The notes under the pieces were generated by a model. The model was not told where the DNA came from. It did no database searches and saw only the letters and a program-made list of their open reading frames with translations. From Streptomyces sp. 846.5 (GTDB lineage: Bacteria > Actinomycetota > Actinomycetes > Streptomycetales > Streptomycetaceae): 64,000 bases of DNA. Positions 50,611 through 59,692 of the stretch are shown piece after piece. Every line of letters begins with the position of its first letter. Position 1 is the stretch's first letter. The DNA lies in contig NZ_SOBN01000003.1 of assembly GCF_004365705.1 (NCBI RefSeq), positions 496,001-560,000 on the forward strand, written 5' to 3'. A program made the position numbers and the translations under genes.

Positions 50611-51462
50611 ATGTCCAGCACCCCCAGCACCGCAGAGACCGTGGAGTTCCCCGCCGTCCCGGCCGACCCGGGGCGGGAGTCCGCCCGGCCGGGCGGACTT
50701 GAGGCCCGCGGGGTCTCGGCGTGGTTCGGCGACCACAAGGTGCTGCAGCAGGTCTCGCTGCGGATGCCGGCCGGCGAGGTCACCGCCCTGATCGGTCCCT
50801 CCGGCTGCGGCAAGTCGACCTTTCTGCGGATCCTCAACCGGATGCACGAGCTGGTCCCCTCCGCCACCCTCAGCGGCGAGGTGCTGCTGGACGGCGAGGA
50901 CGTCTACGCCCCCAGCCGCCGGCTCACCGACGCCCGGCGCCGGATCGGCATGGTGTTCCAGAAGCCCAACCCCTTTCCCGCGATGTCGATCTACGACAAC
51001 GTCACCGCCGGGCTCAAGCTCACCGGGGTCAGAGTCGGGCGCGGCGAGCGGGACCGGCTGGTGGAGGAGTGCCTGACCAAGGCCGGGCTGTGGAAGGAGG
51101 TCAGGGACCGGCTGCGGCAGCCCGGCGGCGCCCTCTCCGGCGGCCAGCAGCAGCGGCTCTGCATCGCCCGCTCGCTGGCGGTGCGCCCCCAGGTGCTGCT
51201 GATGGACGAGCCCTGCTCGGCCCTGGACCCCACCTCCACCCGGCGGATCGAGGAGACCATCAGGGAGCTGGTGGACGAGGTGACCATCGTCATCGTCACC
51301 CACAACATGCAGCAGGCACAGCGGGTCTCCGACCGCTGTGCCTTCTTCCTGGCGAGCCAGGGCACGCCCGGCGGCATCGTCGAACACGGCCCCACCGAGG
51401 CCATGTTCGAGGCGCCGCAGGACCCGCGCACCTCGGACTACGTCAACGGCCGCTTCGGCTGA
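50611..51462 (+). CDS. pstB: PstB-type phosphate ABC transporter ATPase
   Basis: This 283-aa ATPase has Walker [21 protein letters not shown], the PstB-typical [19 protein letters not shown], signature [16 protein letters not shown], Walker [21 protein letters not shown] and [16 protein letters not shown]. It would drive the PstC/PstA permease encoded upstream, although six genes lie between. It ends the cluster. No phoU follows, as it would in many pst operons. Confidence 0.94.
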   Translation: MSSTPSTAETVEFPAVPADPGRESARPGGLEARGVSAWFGDHKVLQQVSLRMPAGEVTALIGPSGCGKSTFLRILNRMHELVPSATLSGEVLLDGEDVYAPSRRLTDARRRIGMVFQKPNPFPAMSIYDNVTAGLKLTGVRVGRGERDRLVEECLTKAGLWKEVRDRLRQPGGALSGGQQQRLCIARSLAVRPQVLLMDEPCSALDPTSTRRIEETIRELVDEVTIVIVTHNMQQAQRVSDRCAFFLASQGTPGGIVEHGPTEAMFEAPQDPRTSDYVNGRFG

Positions 51463-51493
51463 GCCGGGTGGCCGGGCCCGTCCGGCCCCCGGC
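51463..51493. terminator. Bidirectional hairpin between convergent pstB and TIGR03085-type genes
   Basis: GCCGGGTGGCCGG (51463-51475) pairs with CCGGCCCCCGGC (51482-51493) with a 6-nt loop. It starts at the pstB stop and touches the stop of the minus-strand gene. Confidence 0.6.
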
Positions 51494-52125
51494 TACATCC
51501 CCAGCTCGGCCGTCTGCACCTTGTCCACGGCCTCCTTGTCGCCCTCCAGCTCGACCTGAGCCTGGTCCTGCCGTCCCATCACGAACAGCAGCAGCTCGCC
51601 GGGCTCGCCGGTGACGGTGACCACCGGCGCGCCCTTGCGGGCGACCGCGGTCTGCCCGTCCGGGCGGCGCAGCACCAGGCCGGAGGGGGAGCGGCGGCCG
51701 TTCATGGAGGCCGACTGCGCCAGCCGGCGCCACAGCACGTCGGCGAAGTCCGCGTCCAGCACCCGGGGCGCCCAGCCGTCCTGGGCGCGGCGCACGTCCT
51801 CGCCGTGGACGTAGAACTCCACGGTGTTGGCGATCTCGTCGGCGCCGGGGATCCCGAACAGGGACAGTCGCGGCGGCCCGGTGCGGATCAGCTCCAGCAG
51901 CTCGGGGTAGGGCTTGGCGGCGTACTCGCCCTGGACCTTGGCGAGTCGTCCGGCCAGTTGCTTGATCATGAGGCCGCCGGCCGCGTCGGGGCGGCGCTCG
52001 CGGACGACGACGTGTGCGGCGAGGTCCCGGGTGGTCCAGCCCTTGCAGAGGGTGGGCGCGTCGGGGCCGACGCTCTCCAGTAGGTCAACCAGCAGTAGGC
52101 GTTCGCGTCGGGCATGGTTCGACAT
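51493..52125 (-). CDS. TIGR03085/maleylpyruvate-isomerase-superfamily protein
   Basis: This 210-aa member of the DinB/MDMPI metal-binding superfamily begins HARRERLLLVDLLESVGPDA and has CKGWTTRDLAAHVVVRERRP, the TIGR03085-type signature, and VEFYVHGEDVRRAQDGW with a metal-ligand His. These proteins may depend on mycothiol or other thiols, but the substrate is unknown. ATG 52125 is chosen because TACTCT lies 6 nt upstream; an in-frame ATG at 52155 adds 10 residues. Confidence 0.85.
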   Translation of the reverse strand: MSNHARRERLLLVDLLESVGPDAPTLCKGWTTRDLAAHVVVRERRPDAAGGLMIKQLAGRLAKVQGEYAAKPYPELLELIRTGPPRLSLFGIPGADEIANTVEFYVHGEDVRRAQDGWAPRVLDADFADVLWRRLAQSASMNGRRSPSGLVLRRPDGQTAVARKGAPVVTVTGEPGELLLFVMGRQDQAQVELEGDKEAVDKVQTAELGM

Positions 52126-52131
52126 GCGTTC

Positions 52132-52137
52132 AGAGTA
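52132..52137 (-). promoter_or_regulatory. -10 box TACTCT before the TIGR03085-type gene
   Basis: On the minus strand TACTCT is followed by 6 nt and ATG 52125, a leaderless arrangement that also fixes the start codon. Confidence 0.45.
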
Positions 52138-52179
52138 CGGCTGATGGAGCGTCAATGCTCGGTCGGATTTGAGTCGGGC

Positions 52180-52740
52180 TCACTGCAGCGGCGCGGTGAG
52201 CCGGGGGCCGGCCGGGTCGTGCTCGATGGCGCAGGTCGCGGTGTGTCGGCCGGCCCGGTAGGAGGCCAGGTCGGGCCAGATGACGCCGCCGACGACCAGC
52301 GGCTTGACGGTCTGCCGGGCCCGGACCGGGGCGGTGACCGGGTAGCAGAGGCTGTTGGCCCTCTCGACCAGCGCGACCCCGCTGGTCAGCCCGCCCGGGA
52401 GCTGCAGCAGCCCGATCACCTGGCCGTCGTGCGGCTGGTGGCAGTCCTGCTTGCTGTAGCGGGAGTTGGCGCCGGTGTGCCCGGGGGTGTCGAAGCAGTC
52501 GCCGGGGTGCAGCGCCAGGTAGGCCAGGGTCTGCGGGTCGGGCGAGGCGGACGGCGAGGGCGGAGCGCTGGTGGGGGAGGGGCGCGGGCTCGGCGAGGTC
52601 GAGGACGGCGCAGCCGCGGCGCTGTGGTGGCCGCCGCCGGAGAGGACCACCGCCAGCACGGCGGCCAGCACCAGCGCCAACAGCCCGGCGATCATCGCGA
52701 ACGTCCGCCGCCGGGCCGTGGGCTGATGATTCTGGCTCAT
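52180..52740 (-). CDS. Septum-formation-domain membrane protein, paralogue A
   Basis: This 186-aa protein has one membrane segment near the N-terminus (FAMIAGLLALVLAAVLAVVL), a Ser/Pro linker, and an extracellular domain starting HPGDCFDTPG with CHQPHDGQVIG, the pattern of the septum-formation domain family. It ends GPRLTAPLQ. The next gene upstream encodes a related protein ending SKLTAPLR. The start is supported by CATCCT 7 nt upstream. Confidence 0.75.
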   Translation of the reverse strand: MSQNHQPTARRRTFAMIAGLLALVLAAVLAVVLSGGGHHSAAAAPSSTSPSPRPSPTSAPPSPSASPDPQTLAYLALHPGDCFDTPGHTGANSRYSKQDCHQPHDGQVIGLLQLPGGLTSGVALVERANSLCYPVTAPVRARQTVKPLVVGGVIWPDLASYRAGRHTATCAIEHDPAGPRLTAPLQ

Positions 52741-52747
52741 GGTCCCC

Positions 52748-52753
52748 AGGATG
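52748..52753 (-). promoter_or_regulatory. -10 box CATCCT before paralogue A
   Basis: On the minus strand CATCCT is followed by 7 nt and ATG 52740. Confidence 0.35.
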
Positions 52754-52768
52754 CCCGCTGGTCGGGTC

Positions 52769-53602
52769 TCAGCGCAGCGGTGCGGTCAGTTTGCTGCCGC
52801 CGGTGTCGATGGTGAGCACGCAGTACGCCTTGTGGTCGCCGCCCTGGTAGCCGTCCAGCAGCGGGTAGAAGACGCTGCCGGAGAGCGCCGCGTTGCCGGA
52901 CTGCCGTTGGTACACGGCGGAGTTGATGGGATGGCAGAGACTGTCGGCCTTCGTCCCGATGGCGTCGGTCGTGGTCAGCCCGCTCGGCAGGGCCACCACC
53001 GCGGTCACCTCGCCGTCGTGGGAGGCGGTGCAGCTGCGCTTGGTGATGTCGGTGACGCTCGGGGTGATCGCCGGGTCGCTGTAGCACTCACCGGTCTTCA
53101 GGGTGACCGCGTTGTAGGTGAGATCGCTGGGGGTGGCGCTGGCCGGTGCACTGGGCAGGTCGCTCGGGAGGTCACTGGGCAGGTCACTGGGCAGGTCGCT
53201 GGCCGCCGAGGTCGGCACCGAGGTTGGCAGCGACACCGGATTGTTGTTCGAACTCGAGGCGCGCATCGCCACGGCTATCCCCGTGCCGATGATGGCCACG
53301 GCGACGACCGTGCCGAGGACGATGGCGACGATCTTGCCCTTGCCGCCGCCTCCGTCACCTCCGCCGGGCGGTGGCCCCCACGGGGACTGCGGCTGGACCG
53401 GGTACTGCGGCGGCCCGGGGTACTGCGGCTGGTTGGGCAGCTGCGGGCCGGTGTACTGGGGCGGACCCGGGTAGGGCTGCGGCGGCCCGAAACCCTGCGA
53501 GGGCTGCTGCGGCTGCCCGTACAGGGGCTGCTGGGGAGGCTGTATCGGCGGCTGGTCCTGGCCGCCGTAGGGCGGTTGCTGAGGAGGCGGCGGGTAACTC
53601 AT
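52769..53602 (-). CDS. Septum-formation-domain membrane protein, paralogue B, with Pro/Gln-rich cytoplasmic region
   Basis: The 277-aa product has a Pro/Gln/Tyr-rich N-terminus (SYPPPPQQPPYGGQD) of about 90 residues, one membrane segment (about 95-115), a linker with four LPSD repeats, and an extracellular domain with LKTGECYSD, SCTASHDGEV and a C-terminal Cys. Domain order matches paralogue A except for the long cytoplasmic tail. ATG 53602 is supported by CATTCT 7 nt upstream. Confidence 0.75.
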   Translation of the reverse strand: MSYPPPPQQPPYGGQDQPPIQPPQQPLYGQPQQPSQGFGPPQPYPGPPQYTGPQLPNQPQYPGPPQYPVQPQSPWGPPPGGGDGGGGKGKIVAIVLGTVVAVAIIGTGIAVAMRASSSNNNPVSLPTSVPTSAASDLPSDLPSDLPSDLPSAPASATPSDLTYNAVTLKTGECYSDPAITPSVTDITKRSCTASHDGEVTAVVALPSGLTTTDAIGTKADSLCHPINSAVYQRQSGNAALSGSVFYPLLDGYQGGDHKAYCVLTIDTGGSKLTAPLR

Positions 53603-53609
53603 GGCGTAA

Positions 53610-53615
53610 AGAATG
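53610..53615 (-). promoter_or_regulatory. -10 box CATTCT before paralogue B
   Basis: On the minus strand CATTCT is followed by 7 nt and ATG 53602. Confidence 0.4.
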
Positions 53616-53742
53616 CCGGTAGGTAAGGGGTCGATGAGAGCCAAGTCGAACAAAAGGCCTGATCATTCCTGTCGGCTCAGGTGATTTCGTCCGGATCCTC
53701 CCCACCTGTCCGTGCCGGTCCCTGCCGGACCCGCCGTCTTGG

Positions 53743-53748
53743 CACAAT
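53743..53748 (+). promoter_or_regulatory. -10 box CACAAT, leaderless start of hisI
   Basis: CACAAT is followed by 7 nt and ATG 53756. It favours this ATG over the one at 53747, which lies inside the box. Confidence 0.4.
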
Positions 53749-53755
53749 GGACGAC

Positions 53756-54148
53756 ATGTCCGCCTCTCCCGCCGCACCCGGCAGCACCGCCCTGGACCCC
53801 GAGGTCGCCGCACGTCTGAAGCGCGACGCGCAGGGGCTGGTCCCCGCCGTCGCGCAGCAGTACGACACCGGGGAGGTGCTGATGATGGGCTGGATGGACG
53901 ACGAGGCCCTGCACCGCACCCTCACCACCGGGCGCTGCACCTACTGGTCCCGCAGCCGCAGCGAGTACTGGGTCAAGGGCGACACCTCGGGCCATCTGCA
54001 ACTGGTGAAGTCCGTCGCCCTCGACTGCGACGGCGACACCCTGCTGGTCCGGGTCGACCAGGTCGGCGCCGCCTGCCACACCGGCGACCGGACCTGCTTC
54101 GACGCGGGGGAGTTGCCGCTCTCGGCTCCCGGCGCCGCCTCGGCGTGA
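53756..54148 (+). CDS. hisI: HisI, phosphoribosyl-AMP cyclohydrolase
   Basis: HisI opens the purine ring of phosphoribosyl-AMP in histidine synthesis. The 130-aa monofunctional enzyme has [39 protein letters not shown] and the Zn/Mg ligands in [20 protein letters not shown] and CHTGDRTCF. It is separated from hisF by the Pst-like cluster and is followed by trpE after 19 nt. The hisE function (ATP pyrophosphohydrolase) is not in the window. Confidence 0.94.
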   Translation: MSASPAAPGSTALDPEVAARLKRDAQGLVPAVAQQYDTGEVLMMGWMDDEALHRTLTTGRCTYWSRSRSEYWVKGDTSGHLQLVKSVALDCDGDTLLVRVDQVGAACHTGDRTCFDAGELPLSAPGAASA

Positions 54149-54153
54149 TCGGA

Positions 54154-54159
54154 TACGCT
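54154..54159 (+). promoter_or_regulatory. -10 box TACGCT before trpE
   Basis: TACGCT lies 8 nt before ATG 54168 in the short hisI-trpE gap; there is no Shine-Dalgarno sequence. If used, trpE can be transcribed leaderless in addition to read-through from hisI. No Trp-codon leader peptide is visible. Confidence 0.4.
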
Positions 54160-54167
54160 GCCCAACC

Positions 54168-55748
54168 ATGACAACCGGCACCGTCAGCCCCGATCTCGAG
54201 ACCTTCCGCAAGCTCGCCGTGGACCGCCGGGTCATTCCGGTGGTCCGTCGGCTGCTCGCGGACGGCGACACCCCTGTCGGCCTGTACCGCAAGCTCGCCG
54301 CCGAACGCCCCAACACCTTTCTGCTGGAGTCCGCCGAGCAGGGCCGGTCCTGGTCCCGGTACTCCTTCATCGGCGTCCGCTGCAGCGCGGCGCTCACCGT
54401 GGACGACGAGGGACAGGCCCGCTGGCTCGGCGAACCGCCGGTCGGGGTGCCGACCGAGGGCGACCCGCTGGCGGTGCTGCGCGCCACCATTGAGGCCCTG
54501 CACACCCCCAGGGACCTCCACCGAGGGGGCGAACTCCCGCCGTTCACCGGCGGGATGGTCGGCTACCTCGGCTACGACGTGGTCCGCCGGCTGGAGCGGC
54601 TGCCGGTGATCGCCCCGGACGACCTGGGCCTGCCCGAGCTGACCATGCTGCTCGCCACCGACCTGGCCGTGCTCGACCACGCCAACGGCAGCGTGATACT
54701 GATCGCCAACGCGGTGAACCACGACGGCCGGGCCACCGGCGTCGACGCCGCCCACGCCGACGCCGTGGCCCGGCTGGACGCGATGACCGCCGACCTGGCC
54801 CGCCCGGTCGACACCGGCGCCGCATCGCTCACCCCGGTCGCCTCGGTGGACGCCCGCTCGCCCTTCGGCGGCGCCCCCTACCGGGCAGCGGTCGAGGAGG
54901 TCAAGGAGCGGATCAGGGCCGGCGAGGCCTTCCAGGTGGTGCCCTCGCAGCGGTTCGAGGCCCCCTGCCCGGCCAGCGCCCTCGACGTCTACCGGGTGCT
55001 GCGGACCACCAACCCCAGCCCCTACATGTACCTGTTCCGCTTCGCCGGCACCGCCGGGAGCGCCGACTTCGACGTGGTCGGCTCCAGCCCCGAGGCCCTG
55101 GTGAAGGTGGAGGACGGGCGCGCCATGGTGCACCCGATCGCGGGCACCCGGCACCGCGGCGCCACCCCCGAGGAGGACGCCGCCCTCGCCGCCGAACTGC
55201 TGGCCGACCCCAAGGAACGCGCCGAGCACCTGATGCTGGTCGACCTCGGCCGCAACGACCTGGGCCGGGTCTGCGCCCCCGGCAGCGTCGAGGTGGTGGA
55301 GTTCATGACCGTGGAGCGGTACAGCCATGTGATGCACATCGTCTCCACCGTCACCGGTCAGGTCGCCGCCGACCGCACCGCGTTCGACGTGCTCACCGCC
55401 TGCTTCCCGGCCGGGACGCTGTCCGGGGCGCCCAAGCCCCGCGCCATGCAGATCATCGAGGAGCTCGAACCCACCCGGCGCGGCCTCTACGGCGGCTGCG
55501 TCGGCTACCTCGACTTCGCCGGGGACTCCGACACCGCCATCGCCATCCGCACCGCGCTGATCCGCGACGGCGTGGCCTACGTCCAGGCCGGCGCGGGCGT
55601 CGTGGCCGACTCGGTGCCGGAGAGCGAGGACGCCGAGTGCCGCAACAAGGCGGCCGCCGTGCTGCGGGCCGTGGCGAGCGCGAGCACCCTGCGTCCGGCA
55701 ACCCTGCGTCCGGCCGTGCCGGAGGCTCAGGGCACACTGGAACGGTGA
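54168..55748 (+). CDS. trpE: TrpE, anthranilate synthase component I
   Basis: TrpE forms anthranilate from chorismate with ammonia from a glutamine amidotransferase subunit that is not in this window. The 526-aa product has [19 protein letters not shown] (inhibitor-site region), then the chorismate-binding half with [68 protein letters not shown] and [12 protein letters not shown]. Length is normal for stand-alone TrpE. The stop overlaps the next gene by 4 nt. Confidence 0.95.
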   Translation: MTTGTVSPDLETFRKLAVDRRVIPVVRRLLADGDTPVGLYRKLAAERPNTFLLESAEQGRSWSRYSFIGVRCSAALTVDDEGQARWLGEPPVGVPTEGDPLAVLRATIEALHTPRDLHRGGELPPFTGGMVGYLGYDVVRRLERLPVIAPDDLGLPELTMLLATDLAVLDHANGSVILIANAVNHDGRATGVDAAHADAVARLDAMTADLARPVDTGAASLTPVASVDARSPFGGAPYRAAVEEVKERIRAGEAFQVVPSQRFEAPCPASALDVYRVLRTTNPSPYMYLFRFAGTAGSADFDVVGSSPEALVKVEDGRAMVHPIAGTRHRGATPEEDAALAAELLADPKERAEHLMLVDLGRNDLGRVCAPGSVEVVEFMTVERYSHVMHIVSTVTGQVAADRTAFDVLTACFPAGTLSGAPKPRAMQIIEELEPTRRGLYGGCVGYLDFAGDSDTAIAIRTALIRDGVAYVQAGAGVVADSVPESEDAECRNKAAAVLRAVASASTLRPATLRPAVPEAQGTLER

Positions 55749-56416
55749 CCGCGCTGCCCGTGACCGAACCAGAGACCGACCACGAGACCGAGACCCCCGC
55801 CGAGGACGCCGCCGCCCGCCGCCCGGACCGGCGCAGCCTCGCCCTGATGCTGCTGCTCACCGTCCTGGGCGCGGCCGTGGTGCTGCTCGCGGCCGGGCAG
55901 ACCTGGGCGCACGGCAGCGTCACCCTCCAGTCCACCCGGCTCAGGCTCTCCGCCAGCGGCTCCGAGACCAGCGGCCTGCCCGGGGCGCTGGCCCTGGTGG
56001 CCATGGCCGCCGCCGTGGCCGTCTTCACGGTGCGCGGCGTCGCCCGGGCCGTCGTCGGCGCCCTGCTCGCGCTCTCCGGCGCCGGGGTGGCGGTGTCCGC
56101 CCTGCTAGCCGCCACCGGCAATGGCGTCCTCGACAGCAAGGCCGCCCGCGCGGTCGGCCTCACCAAGGCCACGGCGACGGGTGTCGGCCACACCCTCTGG
56201 CCCTGGGTCGGGGCCCTGGGCGGAGTCCTGCTGATCCTCGGCGGGCTGCTGGTCCTCGCCAGGGGCCGCGACTGGCCGGGCATGTCGTCCCGCTACGACG
56301 CCCCCGGCAGTGCGACAGGCCGGCCCCGGGCCGCCGCCAAGCGCGCCACGCCCGACCAGGAGACCCCCGCCGACCTGTGGAAGGCCATGGACCGGGGCGA
56401 GGATCCGACCCGGTGA
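55745..56416 (+). CDS. TIGR02234-type Trp-biosynthesis-associated membrane protein
   Basis: This 223-aa membrane protein has four hydrophobic segments and a disordered cytoplasmic C-terminus ending [15 protein letters not shown], the usual end of this actinobacterial family found beside trp[14 protein letters not shown] after the first segment fits the family. The function is unknown. GTG 55745 overlaps the trpE stop, which indicates co-translation. Confidence 0.85.
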   Translation: MTALPVTEPETDHETETPAEDAAARRPDRRSLALMLLLTVLGAAVVLLAAGQTWAHGSVTLQSTRLRLSASGSETSGLPGALALVAMAAAVAVFTVRGVARAVVGALLALSGAGVAVSALLAATGNGVLDSKAARAVGLTKATATGVGHTLWPWVGALGGVLLILGGLLVLARGRDWPGMSSRYDAPGSATGRPRAAAKRATPDQETPADLWKAMDRGEDPTR

Positions 56417-56503
56417 GGCGACAGCGGGCCACCCCGTACGGCGGCACCGACCGGCGTACGGAACAATGTGCAGCGAGAGTCAACGCGCAACCAAGGAGCA
56501 GCA

Positions 56504-56758
56504 ATGTCGGGTAGTGCCCACGGACACACCACCGCCGCCTGGACCGGTGTGACCATCTCCTTCATCGGCTTCATGGTCGCCGGTGTGGCCATGGTCGTCC
56601 CGAGCCCGATCCTGGTCATCGTCGGACTCGTGCTGGCCATCGTCGGCCCGGGTGTCGGCAAGATGATGTCGGCGGCCGGATACGGCAAGAAGACCGACAC
56701 GACCCCGAAGGTCGACACCGCCAAGAAGACTCCGGTCAGCTCGGGCGCCACCCCCTGA
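56504..56758 (+). CDS. HGxxPAAW-motif small membrane protein
   Basis: This 84-aa protein carries HGHTTAAWTGV near its start, a variant of the HGxxPAAW motif (here T replaces the proline), then two hydrophobic segments (about 18-36 and 38-55) and a Lys/Thr-rich tail. Members of this family lie in actinobacterial trp clusters and have no known role. ATG 56504 has AAGGAG 7 nt upstream; the in-frame ATG at 56468 is less likely. Confidence 0.82.
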   Translation: MSGSAHGHTTAAWTGVTISFIGFMVAGVAMVVPSPILVIVGLVLAIVGPGVGKMMSAAGYGKKTDTTPKVDTAKKTPVSSGATP

Positions 56759-56760
56759 CC

Positions 56761-57204
56761 ATGTCGGACGCGGCGGGACGCCCCGCCCCCCGATCCCTGA
56801 CCGCGCCGGCGGTCGCCCTCGCGGCGGTCGGTGCGGCGACGGCGTATGTGGCCGAGGTCGACCCCAACCGTCCCGGCCACTACCCGACCTGCCCCTTCTT
56901 GCTGGTCACCGGCTGGTGGTGTCCCGCCTGCGGTGGCCTGCGCTGCGTCCACGAGCTGACCCGTGGCGATCTGTCGGCCGCCCTGCACGACAATGTGCTG
57001 GTCGTCGTCTCGGTGGTGCTCGCCACCGCCTTCTGGGCCCGCTGGACCTACCGCGCGACGCGCGGGCGGCGCAGCCCCGTACCGGGTCTGTCCCGGCGCT
57101 GGATCTGGGGCCTGATCGCCGTCCTGGTGGCCTTCACCGTGCTGCGCAACCTCCCGTTCGGCTCTTTCGTGGCCCCGCCCTCGGTACCGCTGTCACAGCT
57201 GTGA
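56761..57204 (+). CDS. DUF2752 membrane protein
   Basis: The 147-aa protein has three membrane segments and the DUF2752 signature [20 protein letters not shown] with its CPxCG motif, followed by [17 protein letters not shown]. The starting ATG is 2 nt after the preceding stop, so the three small membrane genes form one unit. The function is unknown; association with trp genes is common in Streptomyces. Confidence 0.87.
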   Translation: MSDAAGRPAPRSLTAPAVALAAVGAATAYVAEVDPNRPGHYPTCPFLLVTGWWCPACGGLRCVHELTRGDLSAALHDNVLVVVSVVLATAFWARWTYRATRGRRSPVPGLSRRWIWGLIAVLVAFTVLRNLPFGSFVAPPSVPLSQL

Positions 57205-57352
57205 CCAGCGGCGTCGTGTCCAGCCAACGAGACCGGGCGTGGCTCGATGCAGGTCATGCCGGTTCCGGCGGATACCATCGACAGTGGCCGTACGCAGCCG
57301 AGTGACCACCGCACCACCCCGCCATCCACACCTGCAGAAGGGGGCGTCCAGC

Positions 57353-58159
57353 GTGAGCGTGCTCGACGAGATCATCGCCGGAGTCCGTGAGGACCTCGAA
57401 GAGCGCCAGAAGCTGGTGTCCCTGGACGAGCTCAAGGAACTGGCCGTCCAGGCCCCGCTGGCCAAGGACGGGGTGGCCGCCCTGCGCGGCGACAGCGTGC
57501 GGGTGATCTGCGAGGTGAAGCGCTCCAGCCCGTCCAAGGGCGCGCTGGCCGCCATCGCCGACCCGGCGGCCCTCGCCGCCGACTACGCCGCGGGCGGCGC
57601 CGCCGCCATCTCGGTACTCACCGAGCAGCGCCGCTTCGGCGGCTCACTGGCCGACCTCAAGGCGGTCCGCGCGGCGGTCGACACCCCGCTGCTGCGCAAG
57701 GACTTCATCGTCACCGCCTACCAGCTGTGGGAGGCCCGCGCCGCCGGCGCCGACCTGGCCCTGCTGATCGTCGCCGCGCTGGAGCAGCCCGCGCTGGAGT
57801 CGCTGATCGAGCGGGCCCAGTCGATCGGGCTGACCCCGCTGGTCGAGGTGCACGACGAGGAGGAGGTGGCCCGCGCGGTGGACGCCGGCGCCCGGATCAT
57901 CGGCGTCAACGCCCGCAACCTCAAGGACCTCAGGGTCGACCGGGACACCTTCGCCAATGTCGCGCCGTCCATCCCGTCGCACATCGTCAAGGTCGCCGAG
58001 TCGGGCGTACGCGGCCCGCACGACCTGATCGCCTATGCCAACGAGGGCGCCGACGCGGTCCTGGTCGGCGAGTCCCTGGTCACCGGCCGCGACCCCAAGG
58101 CCGCCGTCGCCGACCTGGTCGCCGCCGGCGCCCACCCCGCGATCCGCCACGGCCGCTGA
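57353..58159 (+). CDS. trpC: TrpC, indole-3-glycerol-phosphate synthase
   Basis: The 268-aa barrel enzyme closes the indole ring. It begins [20 protein letters not shown] and has the phosphate and catalytic segments [18 protein letters not shown] (Glu and Lys), [20 protein letters not shown] with the catalytic Lys, [15 protein letters not shown] and [16 protein letters not shown] 57353 has AAGGGGG upstream; a longer frame to 57239 is unlikely. It is separated from trpE by three small membrane genes. Confidence 0.96.
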   Translation: MSVLDEIIAGVREDLEERQKLVSLDELKELAVQAPLAKDGVAALRGDSVRVICEVKRSSPSKGALAAIADPAALAADYAAGGAAAISVLTEQRRFGGSLADLKAVRAAVDTPLLRKDFIVTAYQLWEARAAGADLALLIVAALEQPALESLIERAQSIGLTPLVEVHDEEEVARAVDAGARIIGVNARNLKDLRVDRDTFANVAPSIPSHIVKVAESGVRGPHDLIAYANEGADAVLVGESLVTGRDPKAAVADLVAAGAHPAIRHGR

Positions 58160-58167
58160 GAACCCGC

Positions 58168-58173
58168 TACTCT
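58168..58173 (+). promoter_or_regulatory. -10 box TACTCT before trpM
   Basis: TACTCT is followed by 7 nt and ATG 58181, a leaderless start that separates trpM from trpC transcription. Confidence 0.4.
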
Positions 58174-58180
58174 CATGGCC

Positions 58181-58324
58181 ATGTCCCCCCGTCTCCAGCC
58201 CGGATGCAAGCCGCGAGGCTGCCGCGCGCCCGCGCGCCGCGTGCTGGGACGGCGCGTCCGCTATGTGATCGGCGCCGAGCCGGGCCAGGTCCCCGGCCGC
58301 CGATGGCAGGGCCCGCGCAGCTAG
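58181..58324 (+). CDS. trpM: TrpM, small tryptophan-biosynthesis modulator
   Basis: The 47-aa basic protein contains GCKPRGCRAPARRVLGRRVR and YVIGAEPGQVPGRRW, which I recognise from streptomycete TrpM, a small protein between trpC and trpB that affects tryptophan supply and development in S. coelicolor. An ATG 6 nt earlier (58175) is in frame, but the -10 spacing favours 58181. Two cysteines and many Arg suggest a nucleic-acid or protein-binding mini-protein. Confidence 0.8.
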   Translation: MSPRLQPGCKPRGCRAPARRVLGRRVRYVIGAEPGQVPGRRWQGPRS

Positions 58325-58360
58325 AGGACTGTCCGCAGCAGCTCAGCCATGCAATTCGTC

Positions 58361-58382
58361 AGGGGCGCGGGGAACTGCGCGA
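58361..58382. repeat. Single arm of the dispersed inverted-repeat element (copy 5)
   Basis: AGGGGCGCGGGGAACTGCGC plus two bases is found once, without its inverted partner, between trpM and trpB. It is a decayed or half copy of the element at 7739, 7861 and 22423. Confidence 0.7.
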
Positions 58383-58477
58383 TCAACCCAGACGGACCTG
58401 CACCGCCGAACCCTGTCGACCCACACCCTCGTTGCGCCCACGACACCCCTGCCCACCTCACATCCTGAGGACCAGTC

Positions 58478-59692
58478 ATGTCTACGCACGACCTCACCCC
58501 CGACTCCCGAGGCTACTTCGGAGCCTACGGCGGCCGCTTCATCCCGGAGGCCCTCGTCGCCGCCGTGGAACAGGTCGCCGACGAGTACGAGAAGGCCAAG
58601 GCCGACCCCGCCTTCGCGGCGGAACTCGCCGCCCTGCTCAAGGACTACACCGGCCGCCCGAGCCCCCTGACGGACGTCCACCGCTTCTCCGCCGAGGCCG
58701 GCGGCGCCCGCATCCTGCTGAAGCGCGAGGACCTCAACCACACCGGCTCGCACAAGATCAACAACGTCCTCGGCCAGGCCCTGCTCACCCGCCGGATGGG
58801 CAAGACCCGCCTGATCGCCGAGACCGGCGCGGGCCAGCACGGCGTCGCCACCGCCACCGCCGCAGCCCTCTTCGGCATGGACTGCACCATCTACATGGGC
58901 GAGGTCGACACCAAGCGCCAGGCGCTGAACGTCGCCCGGATGCGGATGCTCGGCGCCGAGGTGGTCCCGGTCACCTCCGGCAGCCGCACCCTCAAGGACG
59001 CCATCAACGAGGCCTTCCGCGACTGGGTCGCCAACGTCGACTCCACCCACTACCTGTTCGGCACGGTCGCCGGACCGCACCCCTTCCCCATGATGGTCCG
59101 TGAGTTCCACCGGGTGATCGGCATCGAGGCCCGGGCCCAGGTGCTGGACCGCACCGGCGCGCTGCCGGACGCCGTGGTGGCCTGCGTCGGCGGCGGCTCC
59201 AACGCGATGGGGATCTTCTACGACTTCATCCCCGACGCCGGCGTCCGCCTGGTCGGCATCGAGGCGGCCGGCGAGGGCGTGGACACCCCGCGCCACGCCG
59301 CGACCCTGACCAAGGGCGACCCGGGGGTGCTGCACGGCTCCCGCACCTACGTCCTGCAGGACGAGGACGGCCAGACCATCGAGAGCCACTCCATCTCGGC
59401 CGGCCTGGACTACCCGGGCGTCGGCCCCGAGCACGCCTACCTCAAGGACTCGGGCCGCGCCGAGTACCGCCCGTGCACCGACGACGCCGCCATGCAGGCA
59501 CTGCGGCTGCTGTCCCGCACCGAGGGCATCATCCCGGCGATCGAGAGCTCGCACGCCCTCGCCGGGGCGCTGGAACTGGGCCGCGAGCTCGGCCCCGACG
59601 CGACCATCCTGGTCAACCTCTCCGGGCGCGGGGACAAGGACATGCACACCGCCGCCGAGTACTTCGGCCTGCTCGACGGGGAGACCAAGTGA
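58478..59692 (+). CDS. trpB: TrpB, tryptophan synthase beta subunit
   Basis: This PLP enzyme condenses indole with serine. The 404-aa product has [20 protein letters not shown], the Schiff-base Lys in [56 protein letters not shown] and [13 protein letters not shown]. It is the usual TrpB1 form that works with TrpA. ATG 58478 has TGAGGA upstream. The stop overlaps trpA by 4 nt. Confidence 0.97.
   Translation: MSTHDLTPDSRGYFGAYGGRFIPEALVAAVEQVADEYEKAKADPAFAAELAALLKDYTGRPSPLTDVHRFSAEAGGARILLKREDLNHTGSHKINNVLGQALLTRRMGKTRLIAETGAGQHGVATATAAALFGMDCTIYMGEVDTKRQALNVARMRMLGAEVVPVTSGSRTLKDAINEAFRDWVANVDSTHYLFGTVAGPHPFPMMVREFHRVIGIEARAQVLDRTGALPDAVVACVGGGSNAMGIFYDFIPDAGVRLVGIEAAGEGVDTPRHAATLTKGDPGVLHGSRTYVLQDEDGQTIESHSISAGLDYPGVGPEHAYLKDSGRAEYRPCTDDAAMQALRLLSRTEGIIPAIESSHALAGALELGRELGPDATILVNLSGRGDKDMHTAAEYFGLLDGETK

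Noticed and set aside
53130..53215. Short tandem repeats near 53.15 kb as a possible CRISPR or regulatory array
   Set aside because: They encode the LPSD repeats of the linker in the septum-domain protein; unit is 12 bp without spacers.
57239..57352. N-terminal extension of TrpC from an upstream start
   Set aside because: The extra residues are basic and not conserved; GTG 57353 has a ribosome site and gives the family start.
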